Source: Trinickia mobilis
GTDB taxonomy: Bacteria; Pseudomonadota; Gammaproteobacteria; Burkholderiales; Burkholderiaceae
Assembly: GCF_017315705.1 (NCBI RefSeq)
Contig: NZ_JAFLRF010000040.1
Coordinates: 5,267-56,387, forward strand
Reading direction: 5' to 3'
DNA length: 51,121 nucleotides
Made by a program: the position numbers and the translations under genes. The number at the start of each line of letters is the position of its first letter. The first letter of the stretch is position 1. Of this stretch, positions 26,423 to 35,021 are shown in pieces. Below the pieces are notes generated by a model. The model had not been told where the DNA came from and did no database searches. It saw nothing but the letters and a program-made list of their open reading frames with translations.

Positions 26423-26726
26423 ATGTCAGCTGCTTTTCATCGCTATGTTGGAATTGACTACTCGGGAGCCCGAACTCCGACCGATGGCCTGAAGGGACTG
26501 CGGGTGTACGTCGCACAGACCCCAGGCGAGCAGCCGGAGGAGGTGCTTCCCCCGCCCAGTCCACGCAAATACTGGAGCCGGCGCGGCGTAGCCGTCTGGC
26601 TCGCAGACCTGCTGAAAGAGGACGTCCCGACCATCGTCGGCATCGACCACGGCTTTTCTTTCCCGCTTCGCTACTTCGAAGTCCATCAGCTCGTAACGAA
26701 CTGGTATGCGTGGGGGCCGTCGATGC
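26423..26726 (+). pseudogene. Truncated DUF429-like (RNase H fold) gene
   Basis: About 95 N-terminal residues of a DUF429-like protein are recognisable. VGIDYSGARTP and IVGIDHGFSFPLRYFEVHQL carry the acidic residues of an RNase-H-like fold. After about codon 95 the frame runs into sequence antisense to the next GNAT gene and makes no sense. The usual two-thirds C-terminal part is absent, so the gene was cut when the neighbouring segment joined. ATG at 26423. Confidence 0.65.
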
Positions 26727-26738
26727 CCCCGAGGGCGG

Positions 26739-27350
26739 TCAGACCGAATCACGGTCTGGGTCGCGCCAAAGGCTCCAGACCGTTGGTCCGCCGCGCAGCC
26801 GGGACTCGACAAGTTCGGAGAAGCCGAACCGGGCGTAAAACGACAAGTTGCCGGGTTCGGCGGTCTCCAGATACGCCGCAACATCTTCTTGGTCACACAC
26901 GCGAAGTCCGACGCGTAAGAGCTCGCTTCCAAGTCCCCGATGTTGGCTAGCAGGGTCGACCCCGAGCACGCCCAGATACCAGAACGGCTTGCCCGCGGGA
27001 TGCATGCTATCCAGATGGTCCAATACGCGGGTTGCCGCTGCGAAACCGGTGGCGCCCGTGGCCCATAACATTCGTGGCAGCAACCGAAGGTGCTGTGCCC
27101 ACGTTAGCGGATACCGGCCTGGCGGTAGCCACAGCGCTGCCGCACTACGCGCGTCATTGACCAACACCCGTCCACCTCGCGCAAAGACACGCAGATAGAG
27201 TCGGTAAACGGATATCAGACGACGTCTTCTCACCGCGTCGTCCGGAAAGACGTAACGGGCGAGCGGGTCCTGTTCGAATGCGCGTGCAAGCATGCCTGCT
27301 AGCTCCAGCTCATATGTTGCGAGATTGGCGTTTTCAATTCTTTGTGTCAT
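26739..27350 (-). CDS. GNAT-family N-acetyltransferase
   Basis: A 203-residue GNAT protein. The acetyl-CoA loop DPASQHRGLGSELL lies near residue 133, followed by LETAEPGNLSFYARFGF. The N-terminal LARAFEQDPLARYVFPD resembles a branch of GNATs that includes puromycin- and aminoglycoside-type acetyltransferases and many orphans. ATG at 27350. Its 3' end abuts the truncated DUF429-like gene. Substrate unknown. Confidence 0.82.
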   Translation of the reverse strand: MTQRIENANLATYELELAGMLARAFEQDPLARYVFPDDAVRRRRLISVYRLYLRVFARGGRVLVNDARSAAALWLPPGRYPLTWAQHLRLLPRMLWATGATGFAAATRVLDHLDSMHPAGKPFWYLGVLGVDPASQHRGLGSELLRVGLRVCDQEDVAAYLETAEPGNLSFYARFGFSELVESRLRGGPTVWSLWRDPDRDSV

Positions 27351-27541
27351 TCGTGTAGGCGCGACTCATGAGGCTTCGGTACATGACGTTCAAGCGACGT
27401 ACAACCCATATGCGAGGGCGCCCGAGCCCTGGTGTTCTCCCGAAAGACCGCGCGAAGTGCGAGTGGCCGACAACGACGACCAATAGTCGCCGAAAGAGGT
27501 ATGTCGATGGTCCAGGGCCGCTCCGATAAAACAGCCGGCCC

Positions 27542-28357
27542 TTATGCCTTGAGTGCGGAGGCCAAGACGCAGGGCATGGGAATCCGCAGTTCTCCTGCAT
27601 CGTTCCGGTACGCCTCTGCGTCGTACGCGACGGCCTGTTCAATGGATGCCAGCGCGGCTGGAGTCTGGGCGTTTAGCATTGCGGCAATTCGGACGCCACC
27701 GCGCATGACCGCGTGAAACGGTGTATCCGGCGCACGAAGCACAAGCGTTTGGTCAACCTCCCGCACCACCGGTTGCACGAACCCGGCATCAAGCAACGCG
27801 CGCCTCGACTCCTCCCAATCACTGAACCGAAAGAAGGGCGGTCCCGGCGGCAAGGGCACGTCGGTCGTCCCGTGCTCATCGATTGCCTTTAACACCATAG
27901 CGAAGCCGACTGCCTTGTCCGGCGTTGCCGAGACCGTAAAGGCAATTCTGCCGCCAGGTTGCAGAACACGGAATGCCTCCGCGAGTGCACGCTCAGGATG
28001 CGGAAAATGCTGCATCCCAAAGCTGATTCCCACTGCGTCGAAGCTGTCGTCGGGAAAGGGCAAATCCTCGGCATCGCCGATGCGAAACTCAAGTTCCGGA
28101 AAGACGCGTCTCGCCTTATCGACCATCGCTGCCGAGAAATCCACGCCGGTGACGTCTGCGCCACGTCGGGCGGCTGCGGCAGCGAGGTAGCCAGGCCCCG
28201 ATGCGATGTCGAGAAAACGCGCGCCCCGACCAATCCCGAGCGCGTCGAGCATGGCCGGATTCGACTGCGTGGTCAAATCACCGAAGTATGTGTGATAGGG
28301 CTGCGCGACCCTCTCCCAACCTTGGTGCTCGAGTGTGCTGAAGTCGACCTGTCCCAT
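27542..28357 (-). CDS. Class I SAM-dependent methyltransferase
   Basis: A 271-residue Methyltransf_11-type enzyme. Motif I is FLDIASGPGYLAAAAA, the acidic motif II end is VTGVDFSAAM, and GDAEDLPFPDDSFDAV and VLQPGGRIAF follow, the standard UbiE/SAM-binding layout. ATG at 28357 lies behind a GGAGGCAAGG site; the open frame extends another 47 codons upstream. The methyl acceptor is unknown. The gap of 191 bases to the GNAT gene leaves co-transcription open. Confidence 0.85.
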   Translation of the reverse strand: MGQVDFSTLEHQGWERVAQPYHTYFGDLTTQSNPAMLDALGIGRGARFLDIASGPGYLAAAAARRGADVTGVDFSAAMVDKARRVFPELEFRIGDAEDLPFPDDSFDAVGISFGMQHFPHPERALAEAFRVLQPGGRIAFTVSATPDKAVGFAMVLKAIDEHGTTDVPLPPGPPFFRFSDWEESRRALLDAGFVQPVVREVDQTLVLRAPDTPFHAVMRGGVRIAAMLNAQTPAALASIEQAVAYDAEAYRNDAGELRIPMPCVLASALKA

Positions 28358-28727
28358 CCTTGCCTCCCACTCGTTCGACGCCTTGCGTTCCGGGGCGCCG
28401 GCCACCGTGTGCCCCTGTGAGACGCGCATGTCCGCCCGGCGGGGAATCAACCAGGTCGGCCACTCAGGGCCAAATAATTCTGTGGCGCAGCGCACCAATA
28501 ATCGTGGTCAAGAGCCGCCGCACACGCGCTTTTGCGCTAGGCTTGTTTGTGTTGCTATCTTGCTGAAGCATACGCCGCTGCCGGTTTTCGGCGCTATAGT
28601 TAAAGCGGTTTCTGAAGGTCTCGATGCGGCGCGGGGAAATGGCTTCGAACATCGAAGGCGACCGGTTCATGTTTTAGCGGCATCTGGCGAATGGGCTGCG
28701 AAACTACCGGTGCATGGGGAGCAGCAG
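28358..28727. other. Divergent intergenic region
   Basis: About 370 bases between the minus-strand methyltransferase and the plus-strand small gene. Open frames here are extensions without family resemblance. No hairpin or clear promoter was seen. Confidence 0.35.
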
Positions 28728-28982
28728 ATGAAAGACATGAAGGCGCAGTCACTGCGATGCCAAGTCGAAAAATGGCTCGCCCCTACCACGCCTGTGCATG
28801 TAACCGAGTTTGGACGCACCTGCTCGGGCCGAGGGCGCTACGTGTGCGTAGAGACTTGGCAACCGACGGGTTTGCACGCGCTGTTTTTCTTCCAACACGA
28901 CGACGGCTACTGGCACGTATTTCCGCCCGCGGCTGATTCCGCGCAACTGCGCGCGCGGCGCACGGGCACGCACGTCAATTAA
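28728..28982 (+). CDS. Small conserved hypothetical protein, paralogue 1
   Basis: An 84-residue protein with the core LRCQVEKWLAP, PVHVTEFGRT, RYVCVETW and LFFFQHDDGYWHVFPPA. The same pattern occurs in the 80-residue minus-strand gene at 34280-34522. It has no signal peptide or membrane helix and looks like a small beta-rich cytoplasmic protein. ATG at 28728 is chosen; a second is at 28737. It forms the left border of the H-NS/NHEJ block. Function unknown. Confidence 0.7.
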   Translation: MKDMKAQSLRCQVEKWLAPTTPVHVTEFGRTCSGRGRYVCVETWQPTGLHALFFFQHDDGYWHVFPPAADSAQLRARRTGTHVN

Positions 28983-28999
28983 GTCGGCTCAGTCCGAAG

Positions 29000-29451
29000 C
29001 TAGCCTGTCGCCTCAATCGTCGCTTTTCTGGCTGACCCACGTCTCGCGCGACGCGCGGGCTTCGTCTCCGCGCCCTTGCCAGCCGTAGTTTTCTCTGAAG
29101 CTGTGCCATTGCCGGCAGCCTTTCTGCTGGTGTGCTTGACCGGCGCTGCGCCGGCTGAACTTGCTATCAAGAGGCTGGTGCGGTCCTTCACGGCCTTAAT
29201 CCAGGCGGGCGCCCGGCCATGTCCCGTCCGTTCAGCGCCCGTCTTAGGGTCGCGATATTTGGTACGCCGACGAACCCTCTCTTTACCTGAGCACGCCTGC
29301 GGCGCCCGAAAATGTCTTGTTCCGTGAGTCCGTATTCGGCGACTTTCGCGCGAATTTCGTCAATGACCGCATGAACTTCGAGCGCCTTTGCTTCCTCTGC
29401 TTGACGGGCAAGGTCGGCCAATAGAGCCTTGAGTTCGTGATACGTTGCCAT
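29000..29451 (-). pseudogene. H-NS-family nucleoid protein, frameshifted
   Basis: The N-terminal oligomerisation part (MATYHELKALLADLARQ... QDIFGRRRRAQVKRGFVGVP) is in one frame from ATG 29451. The DNA-binding part (KYRDPKTGAERTGHGRAPAW, then IKAVKDRTSLL) and a Lys/Ala-rich tail follow in another frame to a stop at 29000. The frame changes between 29255 and 29265, where one base appears missing before the KYRDP codons. In the AT-hook-like core the usual TGRGRAP reads TGHGRAP. Joined, the protein would be about 150 residues, normal for Burkholderia H-NS. No classical slippery heptamer is seen, so mutation or sequencing error is more likely than programmed shifting. Confidence 0.75.
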
Positions 29452-29840
29452 TTAGCGCCTCCTCTTCGTCTTCAACGGTCTCGTTCATAGAATAGTGCGA
29501 CGGTGGATGACTGCAATGTGTGCAGGTTGACGAAGAGCGTCTCCGGCCAATGAAAGACTTCAATGCTCTCCCCCTTGCCAGCGTGTCGTTAGCTGCCGTC
29601 AAAAAAAAGGACGAGGCGTACGGCGTACCGGCCCTAACGTCGCCCCGGTCCCCCCTGTAGGAGGTGCCGATGCTGCCGTCAATGTGACCTAGCACCATGA
29701 ACGTTTAACCAGACTTCCATTCGGCCACACTTGGTAGGTCGCGTCGTACGCGAAGCCGGAGTCAGAACAAGCAATTCGATTGGACCATTCGGATTCCATG
29801 CCGGCCCTGCCTGAAGAGCAGTTGGCCCTAAACTGAACCC
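29452..29840. other. Intergenic region upstream of ligD
   Basis: About 390 bases between the H-NS-like gene and ligD. It contains an A8 run and small open frames with no family I can name. It presumably carries the divergent promoters of both. Confidence 0.35.
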
Positions 29841-32354
29841 ATGCCCTCCATTCCTCCTGACCGAACACGTTCGCCGCTGTCCCACTACCGGAAGAAACGT
29901 GATTTCGACGTCACGCCGGAGCCCGCGCCGTCGGCTGCGAGCCCGTTAGCTGACGACCAGCGATTGGCCTTTGTTATCCAAAAGCACTGGTCTGGCCGAC
30001 TGCACTATGACTTTCGACTCGAACTCGACGGCGTGTTGATGTCCTGGGCCGTTCCGAAGGGTCCCTGCTACGACCCGAAGGAAAAGAGGATGGCGATTCA
30101 CGTCGAGGACCATCCGGTCGACTACGCGAGCTTCGAAGGCACTATCCCCCCCAAGCAGTATGGCGCCGGCAGCGTGCTCGTGTGGGACCGCGGAACCTGG
30201 GACCCGGTTGGCGACCCGCGCGAAGGCATGAAAGGCGGCAAGCTTGTTTTTCGCCTTCATGGTGAAAAGCTCGCCGGCATGTGGGAGCTGGTGCGCATCG
30301 CAAAGCCGGACGACAAGCAAGACCCGTGGATGCTCTTCAAGAAACGCGACGAGTGGGCGCAACCGCTTGCGCAATACGATGTCATCAAGGCGCTCCCTGA
30401 CAGCGTGGTCGCGAGGCCGCTCGGGCTTGTGGAAGAGCGCGAACCCAAGTCGGCCCGGCACGTGCGCGGAGCCGATTTGGAAATAGACCTCTCTGCCGCG
30501 GTGCCGGCTCCGCTTCCCGCGAAACTCGAGCCGCAACTCGCGACCCTCGCCCGCTTCCTGCCGACGGGAGGTGAATGGATAACCGAGGCCAAGCTTGATG
30601 GGTACCGCATGCTCGCGCGTGTCGACAAGGGGCGTGTGCGACTCTTTACGAGCGGGCGGCACGATTGGACAAAGAAGCTGGCAGGTCTCGCCGCAGAGGT
30701 CGAGCGGCTCCCCGTCTCCAGCGCGTGGCTCGATGGCGAAATCGTCGTACTCAAAGATGGCATTCCCGATTTCGCCGCGCTGCAGGATGCGATGGAGAAC
30801 GCTTCCAACGGGAACATCGTCTACTTCCTGTTTGACGTGGTGTACCTGGATGGAAAGGACCTACGGGGTGTGCCACTGTGGGCGAGGCGCGCGCTGCTCG
30901 CGCAGCTTCTGAAAAATGCGGGCGAACGGATTCGCTTCAGCCAGGATTTTGAGGCGCCACCGGCCCAGGTATTCGAAGCTGCCTCGGGGCTGGGTCTTGA
31001 AGGCTTGATGCTCAAACGGCGCGATGCGCCGTATGTCTCAGGGAGGTCGCAGACGTGGCTGAAGGCAAAATGCCGGTTGCGACAGGAGCTTGTCATTTGT
31101 GGTTTTACCAATCGCAGCGGCACGGCTGGGGAGATTGGCAGCTTGCTGCTCGGGTATTACGTGGATGGCAAGCTCTACGACGCCGGCAGCGTCGGCACGG
31201 GCTGGGATGCCCGGACTGCGCGGGACCTGTGGAACCGTTTCACCCCGCTCGAAGTGGATTCCGCGCCATTTGACGTCCCCGCTGCAAAGTCACCTCGGTC
31301 GTCCAGTCGGGCCGCTGGCAGCGAGCGCTGGGTCCAGCCGATATTGGTCGCGGAGGTTGAGTTCGCCGAGTGGACCCCCGACGGTCTCGTGCGGCAGGCC
31401 TCCTTCAAAGGATTGCGCGTCGACAAGTCTCCCGGCGACATCACCCGCGAAGCCACCACGACGTCAGCGTCCATGCCTGCGCCACAAGTCAAGGTCACCC
31501 ACCCGGACAGAGTGATTGACCAAACGACCGGCATCACCAAGCTTGACCTGTTCCGCTATTACGAGAGCGTGGCGCAGTGGCTGTTGCCCCACTTGAAGGA
31601 CCGTCCACTAGCGATGCTGCGCGCGCCCGCCGGCGTCAGCGAGGAAATGTTCTTCCAGAAGCATGCGGAGACGACAAGGATGCCAGGTCTGAAGGAACAC
31701 GACCCGAATCGGTGGCCTGGGCACCGGCCCTTGCTGACAGTCGACACGCCTGACGCGCTCATGTCGGCGGCACAGATGAATGTTGTCGAGTTTCACACGT
31801 GGAACTCAACAGTGCTGACGCTCGATAGGCCCGACCGGGTCATCTTCGACCTGGACCCCGGCGAAGGACTCAAGTGGGGGCAGATTCAGGAAGCGGCGCT
31901 CCTAGTGCACACGCTCCTGTCCGAGCTGGGGCTCAAGGCATGGCTCAAAACAACTGGTGGCAAGGGATTGCACATCGTCGTGCCGATGGTACCGAAGCAT
32001 GACTACGACACGGTAAAGGGGTTCTCGCGCGCATTCGTCCGACATCTCGCCAAGTTCATTCCCGAACGATTTTCGGCAACCTCAGGGCCCATAAATCGAG
32101 TCGGCAAGGTCTATGTCGACTACCTGCGCAACGGAATGGGCCAGACAACTGTCGCCGCCTTTTCGGCCCGGGCTCGGCCGGGCATGGGGGTCTCAATGCC
32201 GGTGTCCTGGGAGCAGCTTTCCGCACTGAAGAGTGGCGCGCAGTGGACCGTGTTGACGGCGCGCGAGTACCTGAGCTTCCAGACCCAAGACCCGTGGGCT
32301 GATTACTGGTCAACGAGGCAGTCGTTGGCATCAGCAATGAAGCGTCTACAATGA
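29841..32354 (+). CDS. ligD: Multifunctional ATP-dependent DNA ligase LigD
   Basis: An 837-residue NHEJ ligase with all three domains in the order phosphoesterase-ligase-polymerase. The 3'-phosphoesterase domain (about 15-180) has the His/Asp-rich HYDFRLELDGVL and AIHVEDHPVDYASFEG. The ligase domain (about 225-530) has the nucleotidyl-lysine K251 in TEAKLDGYR. The primase-polymerase domain (about 550-830) has the metal Asp pair D670/D672 in IFDLDPGEG and the TTGGKGLHIVVP motif. It trims, fills in and seals double-strand breaks with Ku. It is 126 bases upstream of ku. All key residues are present. Confidence 0.95.
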   Translation: MPSIPPDRTRSPLSHYRKKRDFDVTPEPAPSAASPLADDQRLAFVIQKHWSGRLHYDFRLELDGVLMSWAVPKGPCYDPKEKRMAIHVEDHPVDYASFEGTIPPKQYGAGSVLVWDRGTWDPVGDPREGMKGGKLVFRLHGEKLAGMWELVRIAKPDDKQDPWMLFKKRDEWAQPLAQYDVIKALPDSVVARPLGLVEEREPKSARHVRGADLEIDLSAAVPAPLPAKLEPQLATLARFLPTGGEWITEAKLDGYRMLARVDKGRVRLFTSGRHDWTKKLAGLAAEVERLPVSSAWLDGEIVVLKDGIPDFAALQDAMENASNGNIVYFLFDVVYLDGKDLRGVPLWARRALLAQLLKNAGERIRFSQDFEAPPAQVFEAASGLGLEGLMLKRRDAPYVSGRSQTWLKAKCRLRQELVICGFTNRSGTAGEIGSLLLGYYVDGKLYDAGSVGTGWDARTARDLWNRFTPLEVDSAPFDVPAAKSPRSSSRAAGSERWVQPILVAEVEFAEWTPDGLVRQASFKGLRVDKSPGDITREATTTSASMPAPQVKVTHPDRVIDQTTGITKLDLFRYYESVAQWLLPHLKDRPLAMLRAPAGVSEEMFFQKHAETTRMPGLKEHDPNRWPGHRPLLTVDTPDALMSAAQMNVVEFHTWNSTVLTLDRPDRVIFDLDPGEGLKWGQIQEAALLVHTLLSELGLKAWLKTTGGKGLHIVVPMVPKHDYDTVKGFSRAFVRHLAKFIPERFSATSGPINRVGKVYVDYLRNGMGQTTVAAFSARARPGMGVSMPVSWEQLSALKSGAQWTVLTAREYLSFQTQDPWADYWSTRQSLASAMKRLQ

Positions 32355-32480
32355 TTCGACTGGTGGCCAGCGCAGGAATGTGGGACGTTCCGAGTGCCAG
32401 CTGGAGACCCGGAGCCCCGATGGGGGCACATGCATTGCTTGGCGGGCTAGGGAAAACCGGCCCTCCGCGAGGAGAAGTTC

Positions 32481-33401
32481 ATGCCCGCTCGTTCCATCGC
32501 CTCGTTATCCCTGTCCTTTGGGCTCGTTTCCATCCCTGTCAAGCTCTATCCTGCGACGGAAAGTGCGTCCGACGTCAAATTCAACCTGCTTGCTCCCGAT
32601 GGCTCCCGCGTGAAACAGCAGTACATCTCGGAGTCGACGGGCGCGGTTGTCGAACGCTCTTCGATGAAGAAGGGCTATGAGTTTGAGAAGGACAAATACG
32701 TCGTATTCACCGGCGACGAACTCAAGGCGCTCGAGGAAGCCGCGAGTCACGTCGTCGAGATACTGGCCTTCATACCGGAGAAAGCGATTGACCCGGTCTA
32801 CTACGACAAGGCGTATTACATCGCACCCGACAAACGAGGCGGAAAGCCATACGGCTTGCTCCAGCAGGCGCTGGCCGAGAGCGGTCGATGCGCATTGGCC
32901 AAGTGGGCTTTCAAGGGCAAGACCCGAATCGTTCAGGTGCGGCCGAACGAAGACGGGCTGGTTTTTCAACAGTTGCTCTTTGCGGACGAGGTGCGGTCAC
33001 TGAAGGACTTGAGCGTCGAACACGTTCAAGTGACGGATGCTGAACTAAAGCTGGCGTTGCAAATCATCGAGCAGGGTGCCGAGGATAGCTACGACCCGTC
33101 GGCTTACGAGGACGAAGAGAAAAAGCGCATCCTTGCGGCCATCGACAGAAAGATTGAAGGCAAGGAGGTCGTCTCGGCCGAGTCTGAAGAGGTGGCGTCA
33201 AGCGGCGAGGTTATCGACCTCATGGAGGCATTGCGTGCCAGTCTTAAGGGAGGCGCCAAGGCGAAAGCCACGGCCGCGCCCAAGCGAGAGAGCGCGGAGC
33301 CGGTCGTAGAAATTTCTGCAGCCCCCAAAGCGCGGAAGCCCGCGGCCCGCGCGCCAAAGGTATCCACCGAGACCACAGCAAGGGCCCGGGCGCGCAAGTG
33401 A
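32481..33401 (+). CDS. ku: Non-homologous end-joining protein Ku
   Basis: A 306-residue bacterial Ku. The core beta-barrel starts ARSIASLSLSFGLVSIPVKL and ends near residue 255. It is followed by a Lys/Ala-rich, basic C-terminal tail that in bacterial Ku proteins helps bind and thread on DNA and recruit LigD. ATG at 32481 follows GAGGAGAAGTTC. Its TGA overlaps the GTG of the MerR-TPR gene (GTGA). Confidence 0.95.
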   Translation: MPARSIASLSLSFGLVSIPVKLYPATESASDVKFNLLAPDGSRVKQQYISESTGAVVERSSMKKGYEFEKDKYVVFTGDELKALEEAASHVVEILAFIPEKAIDPVYYDKAYYIAPDKRGGKPYGLLQQALAESGRCALAKWAFKGKTRIVQVRPNEDGLVFQQLLFADEVRSLKDLSVEHVQVTDAELKLALQIIEQGAEDSYDPSAYEDEEKKRILAAIDRKIEGKEVVSAESEEVASSGEVIDLMEALRASLKGGAKAKATAAPKRESAEPVVEISAAPKARKPAARAPKVSTETTARARARK

Positions 33402-34237
33402 CGCCACCAAACACCGCGCACGACGTTACGCTACCCAAGCTGCAGGCGATGCTGGGCGTGTCCCGGCGCGTTGTCTCGGGTCTGGTTGCGGCGGGGTTCG
33501 TGACGCCGTCGCGCGGGCCGCGCAACGAACTCCGATTCACCTTTCAGGATGTCGTTCTGCTGCGAACCGCATTGCAGTTACGTTCCGCGAAAATACCTCC
33601 GCGCAAAATTGTCCAAGCCCTCTCGCGATTGCGGGACGAGCTGCCGGACGAATTACCACTCTCAGGTATTCGCGTCACAGCCGTCGGGAACGATGTCGTC
33701 GTGAAGACCGGCCCGTCGCAGTGGGACGCTGCCACGGGGCAGTTCCTGCTTGACTTCGAGGTTGCGGAAATCAAGGGAAATGTCGCTGTCCTCGACACAT
33801 CGCCATGGCGGAAAGATGCCGCTATCCAAGCTGAGGAATGGTACGACCTTGGAGAGCAGTTGAGGAAGTCCGACGTGAAAGGCGCGGAGCGGGCATACAG
33901 ACAAGCAGTAGAGTTCTCGCCCGAGCCGTTCTACGCCGCCTACGTTGATTTAGGCGCTTTACTGTGTGAAGACGAGAAGCGTTGCGAGGACGCGCTGCGT
34001 GTGTTCGACGATGCGCTGTCCCATTTTCCGGAAGACGCAGTGCTGCATTTCAACCGAGCTGTCGCGCTCGAGGGACTGGGTCGAATCGACGAAGCGGAGC
34101 GCAGCTACGAACGGTGTCTCGAACTCAATCCTGCCTACGCTGACGCACATCACAACTTGGCGATACTTTTTGAGACGCGCGGCGACAAGCAAGGCCTGGT
34201 GCGCCATCTGAGTGCTTACCGCCGGCTGACGACCTGA
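33398..34237 (+). CDS. MerR-like DNA-binding and TPR repeat protein coupled to ku
   Basis: A 279-residue two-part protein. Residues 8-75 form a MerR-type winged helix (LQAMLGVSRRVVSGLVAAGFV...ELRFTFQDVVLLRTA). A linker follows, and residues 145-270 contain about three TPR repeats (EEWYDLGEQLRKSD, AYVDLGALLCEDEKR, LHFNRAVALEGLGR, AHHNLAILFETRGD). It starts at GTG 33398, overlapping the ku stop. The coupling suggests it works with or controls the NHEJ system. The exact role is unknown. Confidence 0.85.
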   Translation: MTPPNTAHDVTLPKLQAMLGVSRRVVSGLVAAGFVTPSRGPRNELRFTFQDVVLLRTALQLRSAKIPPRKIVQALSRLRDELPDELPLSGIRVTAVGNDVVVKTGPSQWDAATGQFLLDFEVAEIKGNVAVLDTSPWRKDAAIQAEEWYDLGEQLRKSDVKGAERAYRQAVEFSPEPFYAAYVDLGALLCEDEKRCEDALRVFDDALSHFPEDAVLHFNRAVALEGLGRIDEAERSYERCLELNPAYADAHHNLAILFETRGDKQGLVRHLSAYRRLTT

Positions 34238-34279
34238 GTGACAGGCATCGCTGAGGTTGTCGAGCCTGGAAACATGTTT

Positions 34280-34522
34280 CTACGCGACCCGGCGTTCTGC
34301 GGTCAACTTCCGACTGCCGGCGGCAGGGGTAAACACCCACCACGTGCCGTCACGGTGACGAAAGAAGAACAGTACGCGCATGCCACTCTGTGATGATGTC
34401 TCGACGCAGACATATCGTGTTCCGCCCCAACGCGTCCGGCCGAATTCGGTCACGTGAACGGGTGCTGCGGGAGCGGGCACGAGCCATTTTTCGACCTGGC
34501 AGCGAAGCGACCTGTCACACAT
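34280..34522 (-). CDS. Small conserved hypothetical protein, paralogue 2
   Basis: An 80-residue protein clearly related to the gene at 28728-28982. Shared blocks are SLRCQVEKWL, PVHVTEFGRT, RYVCVET and LFFF-H-DG-W-VF-PAA. It lies 42 bases after the MerR-TPR gene, on the opposite strand. ATG at 34522 (MCDRSLRCQ). It marks the right border of the H-NS/NHEJ block. Function unknown. Confidence 0.7.
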   Translation of the reverse strand: MCDRSLRCQVEKWLVPAPAAPVHVTEFGRTRWGGTRYVCVETSSQSGMRVLFFFRHRDGTWWVFTPAAGSRKLTAERRVA

Positions 34523-35021
34523 AGTCTTCACGTTCCGCTCCAGCAAATCTAGCAACGACACCCATAGGGCATCGTGCGGGCTGTGAGTGGGCTCAACAGC
34601 ATCGCTCGATAGAAGCGAGTGTAGCGTTGGGGAAAGTGATGTGATTCGGCGAATCGAAGCCGACTTGCGGTGCGGTTCGACGAATGGCATTCGGCCCGCC
34701 GCTCGCACCAGGCGCGGAATTGCACGCGGTATGAAGCGCGTGCCTGGCCGCGGGCGAGTCCCAAACCTACAGATAGTGTTCGCCTGCGTGGTAGCAGGAG
34801 CAACTGCCAGCCGCAGCCTGCCTAGCACTCGCGCCATCTCATTTCGCTATCTTGGAAGGTAATTTTGGGCCTGGCTGCCGGCGAACGGGCCCTTTCGGCA
34901 GTCGATGGCCGTCCGTCCTCGGCTGTCCACGAATCGAACGTGGACATTGCTTGTCGTTCAGAAGGATGTTGCATGCTTTTCACCGCAGCGTGGCGTTTTG
35001 TTGTGCCATCATCGAGACACT
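34523..35021. other. Intergenic region with an inverted repeat before the nitroreductase
   Basis: About 500 bases without a convincing gene. The only clear structure is the inverted repeat at 34924-34946. Confidence 0.4.
34924..34946. promoter_or_regulatory. Perfect 8-base inverted repeat, candidate operator of the nitroreductase gene
   Basis: TGTCCACG and CGTGGACA flank AATCGAA, 75 bases upstream of the nitroreductase start. The dyad and spacing fit a dimeric regulator site; no U-tract follows, so a terminator is less likely. Confidence 0.45.

Noticed and set aside
29360-29698. Minus-strand frame beginning MVLGHIDGSIGTSY, considered an integrase tail
   Set aside because: Only a short chance likeness; no Arg or Tyr catalytic residues, and the rest overlaps the H-NS-like start in another frame.
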